Below are positions 1 through 11,575 of a stretch of DNA of 64,000 bases, piece after piece. The DNA lies in the NCBI GenBank assembly GCA_038087015.1, contig JASBNA010000016.1:496001-560000 (forward strand), given 5' to 3'. Position numbers and translations under genes: made by a program. The stretch comes from Cerrena zonata (lineage: Eukaryota > Basidiomycota > Agaricomycetes > Polyporales > Cerrenaceae). The notes beneath the pieces are model-generated. The model saw only the letters and a program-made list of their open reading frames with translations. It was not told where the DNA came from and ran no database searches. Within the stretch, counting starts at the first letter, position 1, and each line of letters begins with the position of its first letter.

Positions 1-518
1 CAACACTGGTTAAATAATGATACAAAGTGGGGTGCTAAGGAGCCTGGCTAGTATGTCCATTGTCCAGACTTTCCCAGTCCACTGATGGTCAGAACTGATG
101 GCTATGAAAACTGCACAGTGGTGTGAAGATTCTCAACAACTACGGTATGTCAAGTATTAGAGATTGGATATAGTGAGGCGAAAGTCACAGGAGGCCGTTA
201 CAAGGAGAAAAAAAGTTCTTGCGTTCAAGTCCGTGAATAATGGTGACCGAAGTCCATGATGAAAACAAAAAAGGTCAAGCAAAACAAGGTATGTGTTCCA
301 ACCCAGAACAGGACATGATAGTTCCAACTGCCGAAAGAAACAACATCCAAACCAGAGGAAAAAGAAAGGGGGATCGGAAGTAAAGGGATATATGGTCCTG
401 TACATGTCCGTATTTTTGACAGAGAACATCATCTTAATCACCGCCGCCAATGCCGCAACTGTCACCAAACAGCTTCCCTGCACCTACGACTTCACAACAG
501 GGGTCACAGGCTTGCCAC
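1..518. other. Intergenic, no gene seen
   Basis: The stretch lies downstream of the minus-strand KNH-like gene and runs to the window edge. The longest frames (about 100 codons on the minus strand) are rich in Phe and Cys and look like no known domain. No RNA gene or repeat is evident. It probably holds the 3' UTR of the neighbour. Confidence 0.4.
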
Positions 519-1404
519 TTAGAGCACGGTCATGCAACCAAAGACAGCGGTAAGGGCAGCGACTGTCCATGTGGCCATACCGGCGTTCAAGTTGCTCAAA
601 GCACCGTTGTTGTTGCCGTTGAATGAAGAGGGCGTAGAACCTGCAGAGCTGGAGGTTCCGGTGCCAGTACCTGAGGTCGCGCCAGATGAAGCACCAGTTG
701 CTGTGTTAGAGCGGGTGACACCGAAAGGAGTGGTTGAAGTAGTAGCAGGGCTGTATAAATAGAAGCACAGAGGGCGTCAGTCAAAATTTGAAGTAGGAAT
801 GAAAGCGGCGGACGTACGTAACGACTGCGCTGCTCGCGCTGGATGCACCACTGGAAACTGCAGCGCTTGAGGAAGTTGAGGAGGCAGCGGAGGAGGAAGG
901 AGTGTCGGCAATGGCAAAGTTGGGGGTTTCAGCGAAGACCTGGTTGATGTTCCTGTAGAGGGGCGTTAATCAGGATCATCATGAAATACAACGATTTCGT
1001 GTAGACTCACGTTACATTGACCGCCTGAAGAACATATCGGGAGCTGTAAAAAGAATCACAGGTCAATCGAGCGTTACCAAGCTGGCGGAAATAAAGAACG
1101 TACTCTGCTTGAACGATGGGCAGAGTGAAGGTGATAGTTCCGGTGCTGGTACCAACGTTGTTCGACAACGCGAGAGCTTGATGGAAAAGCTCTGGGTTGT
1201 TCAATTCGAGAGAAAACGAGGTGGGGTCGGTAGAGAGAGTCGTCCAGTTGGCAGTAACGACGGTACCGCTAGCCCAGTCGGTGGGGACAGAGAATGTGAT
1301 GGCCGACGCGAGGGGAGCGAGGAGGGCGAGGGTGCTATTTTAACCATTGAGTAAGAGCACAACGAACGTTCGACGGAGGATACCAACCTGATGATGGCGA
1401 ACAT
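519..1404 (-). CDS. KNH/Kre9-like, Ser/Thr-rich GPI-anchored cell-surface protein
   Basis: Four exons, complement(join(519..750, 818..952, 1011..1334, 1388..1404)), give 235 residues. The start codon sits in a 17-nt first exon. Splicing creates a clean signal peptide beginning MFAIISTLALLAPLASA, which an unspliced reading would miss. After it comes a beta-sandwich-like domain (about residues 18-125) opening ITFSVPTDWASG, the pattern of the Ser-Thr-rich GPI-anchored membrane family related to yeast KRE9/KNH1. A low-complexity Ser/Ala/Thr/Gly region (about 140-210) follows, then a hydrophobic tail (WTVAALTAVFGCMTVL) suited to GPI-anchor addition. Such proteins reach the cell wall or plasma membrane, and the family is linked to beta-1,6-glucan and wall assembly. 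Identity of the domain is inferred from pattern; the signal, linker and tail are seen directly. Confidence 0.8.
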
Positions 1405-1792
1405 GGTGAAAATCTGACGGAGGATGAGAGGGAGAGAGGACGGTTTGAAGTCGTTAAAAAAGACGGTGAGCAAGGAGACCGACAAGAGGAGCTCGAGGGC
1501 GGACGTGTGGTTTTATAATGTGGCTCAGGCTAATGATGGAATGGTGGTTGTGCTCTCACGTTATGCCGAGAATGTTCTAGCGGGCTGACCGGCTCCTCCT
1601 GGCCTATTTCCGTCCGCCCTATTTCAGACACTCATCACACAAGGCAGAGAACCTCAGAGAACTCTGTTATACACTCGCATGAGAATTGCTCTCAGGCCGC
1701 ACCCCCCATATCACCTCCGAAGCATCGTAAGAAAGAAATTACGTGGTTCTATATACACTGGTAATAGCAGGTGTTGTACGCTACTCTACGAA
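1405..1792. other. Intergenic between KNH-like gene and ATP23
   Basis: This carries the promoter side of the KNH-like gene and the 3' flank of ATP23. No further gene, RNA or repeat was recognised. Confidence 0.4.
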
Positions 1793-2843
1793 TCAATAGA
1801 TCTATCATGTCGTGTTCGGTCACCATTCATTTCAGCACAGGACACCGACGTACCTCATCAAAAGGCCGAGTATCATTGAAACAGCTCTCCCAAACTTCAT
1901 TCACCGCGCGTTCCGCAGTTGCCTCGTCGGGACATGCAGGGTTAGCACGCACCGAAAGCACAGCGCGACGGCGTACACAAGCCTGGAATAAAAGTGAGGC
2001 GATGAGTCGTCACCGTCAGCGAGCCCCTTTTCATTCACAGATCCACTTCTCGGGGAAACCCACTCCCTGAAGTGGATATAAAAAGCAACCCTCACCTGAT
2101 GCTGCTTTGAAAAAGACGGGAATCCTCGACGTAATTCGCGCATGTATCTGCAATCCCCACTTAGGCTGTTGGCGCGAATCTGTTTGGTGTGAAAAGCCAC
2201 AGTGGTCAGAGTAATTACAACAGTCACATGTATTGCTTCGGATAATTGTCCATCCTTCGAAGGGAAGGACAGATACAAAAGTGACCAAATAACACAAGGA
2301 ATGCTTACCTCACTACAGGCATGGTGCCTTAGGTCGTTCCAGTCCACCTTGAACTTGCAATGATCATACATGTGAACAAGTTCATGCACCAACGTGTCTT
2401 CCATATGTCGTTTGTTGAAGAATTTCCCTTGGCACATCACTATTGCGCCAGCTTGCGGACTGAAACCCCCCGATCTCGAAAAGTCGCAAGGCGCGCAGAC
2501 GATGTGTTCCGGCGCGACAGGACATCCCGACATTTTGAGGTGTTTGAGCATAAACACTACAGATGGACCTACGTTTCACATAACGATTGGTATAGTTAGA
2601 ATAGTTAACGGGATGACAGAGGAATAGTATAACCCACTAATACTGACTGTAGTTCATCATTTCTCGCTTCCATGTCTCGCAAGTTCTACCATGGTGCGCT
2701 TCGAGTTCAGACCTTCGTTCCTCTTCAGTCATGCCGACTCCAGTGATAACCCCGAACGTCCGGCTCCATCTTTTGAATATGGAATTATCTGAAGAAGAGG
2801 GGGTGGGAGAGGAGGAACTCGAGCTGTCCTGACTGCTCATCAC
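1793..2843 (-). CDS. ATP23: Mitochondrial inner membrane protease ATP23 (M76 family)
   Basis: Five exons, complement(join(1793..1801, 1854..1982, 2096..2179, 2309..2556, 2648..2843)), give 221 residues. Residues 123-127 are HELVH, the zinc metalloprotease HExxH motif, followed by the family pattern [11 protein letters not shown]. Downstream are [17 protein letters not shown], the [10 protein letters not shown] segment and FNDTRPFDE, all hallmarks of ATP23/XRCC6BP1. The last exon is only 9 nt and encodes Ile-Tyr-stop, reproducing the usual family C-terminus; without it the gene would read on into an intron. In yeast ATP23 processes the Atp6 precursor and helps assemble the ATP synthase F0 sector in the mitochondrial inner membrane. 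The N-terminus is Ser-rich, with a possible alternative start one codon in (MM). Confidence 0.93.
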
Positions 2844-3080
2844 GTTCGCGGAGAAAGGTATATTGTGCTGTACTGACTGTCGACGTCAAGTCGCTTGATC
2901 GACAGCCACGTGGAGGCGTCGATCATCCGAAACAGGATTGACTTTTCACTCAAACACCCTTCCATGCCTCGATTTCAGACTAGTAGCATTCACATGCAAT
3001 GTTCGACAGTAAGAATAAACGTAGTCGATCCGGATTCCGTAGATAGAAGTACATCCAATGTTCATTACTATATAGCACAC

Positions 3081-4509
3081 TTACAGCTTTGCAGGGTTCG
3101 TCCACTTTGGCTTTCGTCTCTGTGAATCAACGACATTAGTAAGATTCTATGTCAGGCGGGGTAACAAAATCCTTCTGCCCCAGTATAATATAAACACAAA
3201 GAATCTTCTCTTACCTCAACGAACGCAGTCAGTCCTTCCTATAAACAACAAAAACAGACCAACGGACCGAATCAGAGCAGTCACAATCAGTCTCGTGTCC
3301 AACACAGAAAGAATAGCAACTCATCTGACCTTGATGTTCTCACCACCCTGAGCCCTTCTACTTTCCTTAGAAAGCACATGCGCAGCAACCGCATCCTCCA
3401 GTGTCGTTTTCTGATTAGCTAAAATAAGAGCACGTTTGGTGCTTTGAACACTGTCGGGTGAGTTTTGGTTGATCTCCCGAGCGAATTCAAGTGCGGTGGC
3501 GAGGACTTGGTTCTTCGGAACGACTTTGTTCACACTAAATTCGATAGAAGATGAAGATGTGGGGTCGGGTCAGTAAGGAACATCAGGGAAAACGTGGAAG
3601 AGAAGAAGGCGTGGATGATAAGAAGGACAAGGAACAAGGGGGACGTACAAGCCGAATCTGCTAAATGCTTCTTGGGCTGATACGGTGCGACCCAGAAGGA
3701 GCATTTCTGAAGCGAGCTAGAAGCCAAAGTTGGACAGTTCAGTAGATGTCAACACCTCGGTAGTTAAGCAGGATGTTAGTTACCTGGTGACCTGCTATCC
3801 TCACAAGCCTCGGCATACCTGCCATTCATTTCCGCGTGAGTTGATTTGAAACGGCGGAGGTTCTTTCACTACATCAATAAGAAGTGAATACGTACCACCT
3901 TGGATTGCAACTACACCTCGCTTCACTTCAGGTAAAGCGAATACAGCGTCTTCGCTTGCAATGACGATGTCACAGTTCAAGATGATCTCGACTCCTCCAC
4001 CGTAGGCACCTCCATTGACTGCGGCGATAATTGGCTTTGGAGAAGAGGATCGACGAGATATGGAACCGAATCCATTCACATCGTTTATGAGGGTCTCAGG
4101 GCTCTCTGCTACTCCTGCATTGGCACGTTGATTCCATCTGAGGGTCGCAAAGCTTAGGACGGCCTAATCAAGCAAGAAACTTAAGCTCACGCAACAAGGT
4201 CTGCACCCGCACAGAACACTCGTCCCTGGCCTGTAATAATAGCCACCCTATATAGCTGGATTTAACTCAAAGTCCCAGCCAAGATCTCGAATCATTGTAT
4301 ACGCACCAAAGACTGGGTTCCTCATCAAACCAATCCAATATCCTCTTGATATCATCCGCCATGGTGGGCGTCATGGCATTCAAAGCCTTAGGCCTATTAA
4401 AGGCCAGAATCATGACATGTTCACGAGGGAACACTACTTGAATCTCCTCTGAATACGGAGGTGGGTTGTAGTCTGCTAATCTGCCAATAGGAGGTGGCAG
4501 ATAGAGCAT
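3081..4509 (-). CDS. Enoyl-CoA hydratase/isomerase with a C-terminal peroxisomal signal
   Basis: Eight exons, complement(join(3081..3119, 3215..3238, 3330..3534, 3649..3716, 3784..3818, 3896..4137, 4191..4247, 4307..4509)), give 290 residues. The crotonase fold is clear: the CoA-binding/oxyanion segment [11 protein letters not shown], then FCAGADL, then [17 protein letters not shown] with the first catalytic-type Glu, and ALPEVKRG with the second. The C-terminal helix runs from [10 protein letters not shown] onwards. The reaction is hydration or isomerisation of enoyl-CoA thioesters, as in beta-oxidation or amino-acid breakdown. The final 39-nt exon ends NPAKL; the last three residues (AKL) fit the PTS1 peroxisomal signal, and the N-terminus shows no mitochondrial presequence. 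Peroxisomal location is therefore inferred. One internal exon is only 24 nt. Confidence 0.9.
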
Positions 4510-5013
4510 CTTCTTAGTATGAGCCGTAATGGTCGAGTGGTACCAAGTACTGGGATATTTATGCTGATTACGCTGGTTTATGCCGGGGCAATATGAGAGT
4601 TACGAGGAGGAAAGACATAGCGGGGTCTGACGATTTGGAGGTGGGTTGATCAGGTACTCCGGTAAGAAACTCATGACCGAGCCCCGGTAACTTGATTGTT
4701 CTAGACCCAGCGGCTAAACATTATGAGGAAAACGCGACACCCCAGATGATTACCCCGTGGGGTACCTGCTGAGCGGGTGGCGACTCAGCGACGATGTCAT
4801 TAAGAACTTACAAACGACACAAACGATAGGGACAAGGGGCAATTGTAGCAAATACTGATTATCAGCTCGGGTATCGACTTTACTCACCACACTTGTATAT
4901 AGTGAGCTACATTACGTGTCGTTTAAGTGAGAATCAGTAGCTACTGTACTTGGTGGAAATCATGATATAGTACATCCTAACGGCCTTTTCATGGTCACGA
5001 TGAGGATATCTGC
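4510..5013. other. Intergenic, no gene seen
   Basis: Promoter side of the enoyl-CoA hydratase gene and 3' flank of the F-box gene. No coding pattern or repeat was recognised. Confidence 0.4.
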
Positions 5014-6486
5014 CTAATTCACCCATAAAAAGTCCAATTTGGGGTGTCCGTATGCAAGTACTCCTCCCACTATAGCCGACGTCGGAGGCTTAGGTCGCTC
5101 ATATTGACAATCCTCAAGCCTCTCCGAGTCACAGCGGTTGACGATGCGCAATAATCCACGAGCATCGAGGTCGGCCAACTGTGTTCGTATGAACATCTGG
5201 GCATCCGTCCCCAACTCCTGCTCGAGGTGGTGTGGCATGAAAAATATTTCCGTAAGGTCCGGTAGACTATTGCCTATGACATTTTCGAAAGGCAGCAATG
5301 TCAACCCATTGAGGCAGTCTTGAGGTTTCGACCCTGGTTCTATCCAGCATAGCTCGAATGCAAGGGTGCGGATCGTCGGAGGAAGTGCTTGAAGGATGTG
5401 TAGATGAGTGTGAAACCATCCCTTATTGATTACGATGTGGATGGTTCGCAAAGCGGTGAATGTTTGTAGCTCCAGGGTGTTCCAACATCTCTCCGCATGG
5501 TCTACTGAATCATATTGGTAAATGGTAATGGGGGGTAATCGGCTAAGGGCCAACATACCTTTCTCAGAAACCAGTGTATCATCTATGATGTTGATATTGT
5601 GACGTACCTCTGGCAAAGATACGGCGAACCGTAAGTTTTCCAGAGAATCCTTGATCCCTTTCGGCTCGCAGAGCAAGATAAAATTATTTAGAAATGTATT
5701 CCTCCCGGTGTAATCAATAGTCTTGAGTTGCCATACTACAGGCTGAAGACTACGAAGGAACATGGGAAAGTTCCTTCCCATAGAACGACACGACAATGTC
5801 CGCAGCGGGGGTAAGACTAGCTGGGTAATGTCTGGAATGATATCTGTCTTCTGACAGGTAGTGTAATTGTAGATAAAGTGTTCGAGGGTGGGGAACGATG
5901 CAAGAAGCTCATAGAACATGTGAGACACATTATCTTCTTGTGGGTAATCTAAACATGCAGTGACGAGTTTAAGAGTTTTTAAACTCCCCACAGTCGAGAC
6001 TTGGGTAGATCGAGGTGTCTCAGGGATGAGACTCGGAGGTAAGAGGTCATGATGATGAAGCCAGAGTTGCACAATCTCCAACTCCTTCAGGTTTGGAAAA
6101 CGGCTTGTCACCACTCTCACTGTAGGAAGAGAGACGCGACTCTCTGCGAAAGGATTACGTCTCTTCAAAGTCAGCGCCCGTACGCTATTGACGTATCTTC
6201 CAATACGTGCTACCTTGGTATCGATAGTCTCTTGTAAATCCTCGGCAGCATTGATCATGATATGTTCGAAAAGAACAGCGTGAGCGGCGGGGAGCCATGC
6301 TCTACAGACTAGAGAACATGCTTCAATCGTCTTCCTGTTCTCGCGCGAGAATTCCACAATAAGTATGATGAGCTCGACAGGAAGATAAGGTATTAATATT
6401 GGTTTCTCCTTCCGGAACGGCCGTAAAAGGATGGATAACATCGTGTGAAGCAGGTTGATCAAGGTGGTGACTATGCCATTACGCAT
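5014..6486 (-). CDS. F-box protein
   Basis: A single uninterrupted frame of 490 residues. Residues about 33-76 (PYLPVELIILIVEF through CSLVCRAWLPAAHAVLFEHI) match the F-box, which binds Skp1 and makes the protein a substrate adaptor of an SCF ubiquitin ligase. The rest has leucine-rich, loosely repeating segments (LKELEIVQLWL, LKTLKLVTACL, LRTLSCRSM) typical of the large basidiomycete F-box/LRR-like families; no strict LRR array is visible. These genes are usually intron-poor, as here. The substrate cannot be told. The start codon is the first ATG of the frame, with little sequence before the F-box. Confidence 0.85.
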   Translation of the reverse strand: MRNGIVTTLINLLHTMLSILLRPFRKEKPILIPYLPVELIILIVEFSRENRKTIEACSLVCRAWLPAAHAVLFEHIMINAAEDLQETIDTKVARIGRYVNSVRALTLKRRNPFAESRVSLPTVRVVTSRFPNLKELEIVQLWLHHHDLLPPSLIPETPRSTQVSTVGSLKTLKLVTACLDYPQEDNVSHMFYELLASFPTLEHFIYNYTTCQKTDIIPDITQLVLPPLRTLSCRSMGRNFPMFLRSLQPVVWQLKTIDYTGRNTFLNNFILLCEPKGIKDSLENLRFAVSLPEVRHNINIIDDTLVSEKGMLALSRLPPITIYQYDSVDHAERCWNTLELQTFTALRTIHIVINKGWFHTHLHILQALPPTIRTLAFELCWIEPGSKPQDCLNGLTLLPFENVIGNSLPDLTEIFFMPHHLEQELGTDAQMFIRTQLADLDARGLLRIVNRCDSERLEDCQYERPKPPTSAIVGGVLAYGHPKLDFLWVN

Positions 6487-6727
6487 GTCTGCAGTCTGTT
6501 AAATCGTTAGCAAGGTGGTGGGCATCTATGCGGTGTCTTACAAAGATACTTATATCTTAGTCAATGGGGTACGTGGACATGATGGGCCCATGAGATTGCG
6601 CTGCTGTAATCGTATTGCGATGCAATCAACGATTCACAGTGGGCGCTACAATCTGTCGTAGCTACACTATTACACTCACGGTGTAGTGACTCAGCATTGC
6701 CCAATTCGCCACATTATATCTTGATAA

Positions 6728-6869
6728 ATACCATTGAGACAAGCAATTAGAAAGAGTGTTCATTCGAGTCCTTTTCGATAGCAGAAGTACTCGATTAACC
6801 AGCGGAGACGGTAGTAGTAAGGATTCGGTCAATGTAATTAGCTCCACTCCTACATTTTGGAATTATGTT
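6728..6869 (-). pseudogene. Decayed copy of the last exon of methylisocitrate lyase
   Basis: Read on the minus strand, this stretch matches the final exon of the lyase at 11576-11675 plus a little flanking sequence (11557-11695) at high nucleotide identity. It keeps the splice acceptor context and the start [10 protein letters not shown]. It then differs by one inserted codon (an extra ACT) and a Gly-stop change (TAA in place of a Ser codon), so it cannot encode the intact C-terminus. Several other point changes are present. It is a direct repeat of the functional exon, about 4.8 kb away, and the FunK1 gene lies between the two. It looks like the remnant of a tandem or segmental duplication. 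Confidence 0.88.
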
Positions 6870-6906
6870 TATAGTGGACCGGGTATAGAGAATCACAACT
6901 ATGATA

Positions 6907-9900
6907 CTAGTCTATGCGGTGAAGAGTACCTGCATTCCCTGTCTTCGACCTTTTTGCCAAGGGACTCTCGGGGGACTTGGGACGCTGAGCCACCGTCAAC
7001 TCTGCATTCGTGCCGCCCGCCGCGGAGGTCTGTGGGGTACGGTCGAAAGGAAGAGTACGATCGTGTTGAGGGGGTGTAGAAGGGGCAACTTCCGTGTGAG
7101 GACCAGTACTTGATGATTTGGAGGTATCCCGGCAAGTTTTCAATATGCGAGTCATCTCCGCTTTGCGTCGTTCACGCTCCTTCTTCGTCAGCTCATGCTC
7201 CTCGCCGGCCTTCTTTTCAACCTCGACTAAGGTCTCTTCAATCAACTCGAGAGACTGATCATGGATGGCATCGCGTTCCACGAGATGATACCGATGGGCA
7301 CGTTGAAGCAATGCATGCCATTTCTTAATCAGGCTACGGACATCCTCGAAATAGCCGTGGATATACGGAATAATATTGTTTTCAAGGAGCTCCTGGGATT
7401 TCAAGACCTTGGTCTTGTTTTGTGCAACATTGGCCCACTCAGCATTAAAGAGACACAAAATTATGTGCCGGAGTGTCTTGGTGTATTCATTTGGGCATTC
7501 CACATGGTTAAGTTCGTCGCGGCGAGCACCTCCGGGTCCCTTTCTAGTGAGACAAATGTACAAGAGGACCCAGAAGAATGACTCGACATCATGAACAGCA
7601 TGATGAGTGAATTTAGTGAGCCTCTCCTCGTGACATTGATGGATTAGCTGGTGTTCACCAAGCATGACTTCGGCGCTCATAAACGGAACAGTGCCCTTTA
7701 TACTAAAAGTCAGGAGTATTCGAACATAAAATACATTGTATCTCACCGTACGCTCATACTGTCGTGATGGAATGCTTTGGAAGTCAGGACGACAGACTGG
7801 TTTCTGTCGACCAGAGGTGGAGAGAGTGAGAAACAATCATGCTACAAGGAAGACTAGGGAGAAGTTACCTGAGCAGCAATCCTGTCCACAATCGGACCTC
7901 TCTTGGGGGTTATGTAACTAAAGGCCGCATTAAGTAGTCCTTCCGAATTCATGTCTGGTTTATCTTCCAAAATACGGTGGCAGATTATGCACGCAACTTT
8001 TGCATCTACGCCCAATGATACCAGCCCTCGAACCACTTCAGATTCTGTTCCATAGTTCGGTTCTTCTACTCCATCCCCTCCCGTTTTTGCGTCCGCCTCC
8101 TGTATCAATGGGTAAAGAGGGTGAACCCTGTTAGCTGCCTTAGCATGATCCAAGTCAATGAGCCGACCAATTGTTGTATCCTTCTCGGGATCATAGGACA
8201 AGGGAGCTGATATCACAATATTGCCCATGCTAATGTCCCTGTGAAGAATCCAGCAAAGAAGGTAGAGAAATTTATGTCCTGCATCATGTCAAAATACTGT
8301 CAGCAAGCGAATACATTCAATGGTAGATTTTAAGGTTATACTACCTTTGATACCATCTCTAAGGACTTGCAGAAGCTCTTTGAGGTCGAGGAAGAACTTG
8401 ATCGGCCATCCATGAGTCGATTGTAGAAGACGATTGTGAGTTCGTGAGACGGTGCGTGTCGCCCCTGACGAGTATCTTACTTTATCCCCCTCGATGAGTA
8501 TTCCATAAAGTCGAGTTTCCTCTGTAATTTTCTCGCGATCCCGTTTCGCACCAGCCTTGGATTTGGCATTGTACTCATAGAGCGCCAACTTACGTCTAAT
8601 GAGAGTGAATGTAGTATCTGTCTCACCATTGATACATACATCTTCAGATGAGTAAACATCTGAGATGTATTGTTTATCCTCGGTGGAGGCTTCCCGTAGC
8701 AGCGCCTCCCTAACATCATGTAGGACCTTGATATTCTCGAAATTGAATTGGTCTGAGACGTCGGGATCCCCAGAGGACATTTGGCATGATGCGGCAGTGG
8801 TGGTGAGGTTTTCCAACGTTTCAAGATGCTTGGAGACACGTTTGTACATCTGTGCCTCCGAGTACAGTTGTCGTGTCGCGACATCATCCGAAGGATACCA
8901 GGATTGCTTCAAAACGAAAAGCTACATGACACATTTAGAAGATATCAGGGCCCCAAATGCGATATGTACCGTACCTCTTTAGGGTCTCCAATCTCTTCCT
9001 TCCTGACAGCCTCCCAAACAATGGTACCACGACCGTCGTCACCGTCGGCCTGTGCAGCGCTGAGACATTTCACAGTAATAAATGTCTCACGAGTATGAGG
9101 TTCCTTACCCGGCATTTCGATCGCCCAGCGAGTATGGTATACAGAGTCGTTATAATTCTCGATCTCAAAGTCTACGAGATAAGGAAGCAGTGACACTGTC
9201 GGAGAGCGGTAAATTCGCATGGTAGGATCCCATCCCAACTCCTCAGGTCGCAGGATAGAGAACGCGGCCATGACACGAATGAAGGCCTTTGGATTCTGCG
9301 AAAGGATGGGTGAGGGCTGAGTGGTCTTCGAGAAACAACTCATACCTTGTCCATGTCAATAGATGACCGCATACCCACTAGACCAGAGCGGTCGCAAAGC
9401 CAGACACGGAAATTCGCTTTACACAAGGTGACACCGAATGCGAAGCGGCGATTAAGTTGTTCACGAAGTATGCGTCGCAAACCAGTAATGACCTGGGATG
9501 TGGCAGTCATGACTTCTGCATCAGTATTCTTTCGTTTCAACTCAAATAGGGTATGTAATTGCATCCACTAGCGTTGCATCGCTTCGTTCTGTTAGGAAAA
9601 CAAAGCATGGTTAATCATCTGATCAGCAGCGATACCCATTCAGTTTCTACACGTACCAACTGAGCTTCCTTTGCTTTGATGTATTCTTTAGCTGCCGTCT
9701 CCTCATTTTGGTCGGTGGTTCCGTTCTCGTCTTCAGAGCTCTCATCTTCAGGTCTCATCTCCTCGTGCGTCTCGTCCTCGTCCTCGTCCGTAGACGCCTC
9801 ATCCCCGGTCATCTCGTCCTCAGTTGCCCCGACCATAGGGATCTTCATCTTAGACTCGTCACTTCTCTTAGCATAATGGCCACCAACATGAGCTGGATAT

Positions 9901-10367
9901 AGGGCAGAAGATACGAAGAGGTTCCTTACCTCTCTCAGAGCCTCCAGATACTTATCAATCTCAGCGGAAAGCTCGACCCGCTGCTTAGAGTCCATTGAAA
10001 AGTCAATATCAGGTCGTGTGTCTGAGGTGAAGGAATCTTGGGTGCGAGGGGCCCTATTCGGAAGCACATTCCAAATTCCATTGACCGTCTCAACCCTATC
10101 ATTTCCATGCTGTACCTCCTTGAGACTCTTGCCGTCGACTTTAACAGACGACCCGTTTTGACAAGCATCATGAATGCATTGTCCAATGGCCTGAATAGGC
10201 TGGTACATCGCCGTTTCCGGCAACGACGTAGAACGTGGCATGCCAGTCCAACGTTTTTTTCTCTTGTTATAGAGTTTTTGTGTTACACAGTGCTCGTAAA
10301 GACGATCAATGACATCTTGGTGTACGGGCATAGTAAGCCGCAACATGGTAGTACCATTGGCAGACAT
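6907..10367 (-). CDS. FunK1-type fungal protein kinase
   Basis: Proposed exons: complement(join(6907..7695, 7747..7803, 7869..8278, 8345..8921, 8975..9295, 9346..9567, 9657..9866, 9930..10367)), about 1007 residues. The kinase core is plain: ELFVLKQSWYP carries the ATP-binding Lys, LHRDISMGNI is the catalytic loop, and LIDLDHAK replaces the usual DFG with DLD, as is common in FunK1 kinases. GTVPFMSAEV and HDVESFFWVLLY follow in the C-lobe. Upstream, RRFAFGVTLC and RVWLCDRSG match the family's N-terminal region. An acidic stretch (Asp/Glu-rich, around 9700-9840) and a Lys/Glu-rich tail look disordered. The second intron (9867-9929) is 63 nt and in frame, so it could be retained. The 5' end is uncertain: another open frame overlaps exon 1 upstream. 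FunK1 kinases are expanded in multicellular basidiomycetes; substrates are unknown. Confidence 0.85.
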
Positions 10368-11575
10368 TTCCTTTCGTACGCGCGTATTCCTGACTGAGTT
10401 CGTGTTCTTGCTGAGCCGTTGTCTTGAATTGTATGGTCTTATATTCAATATTATTGTGGATGGAGGATTGGGAATTCGGCTCCGGGGCACCCTGCTGGAT
10501 GTCAGGCCCTAACCGTTACTGTCGATCAGCCACGGGAGTCAAAGCAAGAGTAGAGGTTGAAAAATTGATACCTGTACGCTGATTATATCTCAGGAGCCTC
10601 GAGGCAATGTCGGAGACTCAAATGCAAATGAGATAAAGCGCGAAGATTCTGAAATAGTGTTGTCACGGTTGGCCGTTTCCGGTGGATTATGAAGTGACAA
10701 GTGTGTATGGCCACAATACTTCAGACACAGAAAAGCTAAGTGGAACGATGACGAAGATTGCTACGCACATGCGGGTATATTATCTTCTATTAAGACCACT
10801 TGAATTCCGGACTTGGTATTTCTTCCTGTCACGCAGGTCCTGAGAGGCTGAACGTGAAATGAGAGGGCCACTAAGCGCCCGAACATTCGAACCGTGTTTC
10901 CTTCTCACACATTAATATACAAGTGTCAGACACATCCGGACGCGACGCATCCAACACTTTGATCTCCCACAACTAGATTATCCCGTAAGCCTCTAGATTC
11001 TTTTGATACATTTAGTCGTACGCTTTTATGATCTGCTGTATCTGTGAACATGGACACTACTAGACAGTATTGAGTGACGTCACTCAGACAATATGAACTT
11101 TTTTCAGACTCCTGTCAGTGATTGGTAACGACTCGGATACCGACATATTAACGTTTTAAACGTGCTTTGTCACGGTGCATAAGGTCGGCGATCTAAGCTC
11201 AATGTCGAATCTTGCGTTAAAGATGGCATGGTTAGAGCTGTGAGACTGCGTAGAAGTAGACTATGAGGGACGAAATGAGACTGCCTACGTCGGGATGACC
11301 CACTAGTATCCGGAGACAGCCAAACTTCCAACACGAGTGTTCGGGCTTTGACCTTTAACTTTTGAAGGGACGTGGAACGAAGTGGTCGTGTTCCAGTTAT
11401 GCGAATCAGCTTGAATACGCTGAACCCCCGTGGATGCGGACGCACGCTTGAATATAATTAAACCATATCGAGGGATGGATATGTCGATTTGAGATACATA
11501 GCTAATCTTGAAGTTTCGAACCCATGTGTTTAATCCTTCATATTATGTCCTTATAGATACCATTGAGACAAGCAA
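10368..11575. other. Intergenic between FunK1 and the lyase
   Basis: About 1.2 kb. A GATATAATC stretch near 10580 could be a TATA-like signal for the minus-strand FunK1 gene. A 91-codon minus-strand frame at 11170-11445 has no recognisable domain and is not called. The lyase 3' flank (11557-11575) belongs to the duplicated block. Confidence 0.4.

Noticed and set aside
1109..1485. Overlapping frames on both strands of the KNH-like gene
   Set aside because: They are shadows: only the spliced minus-strand reading gives a signal peptide, domain and GPI tail.
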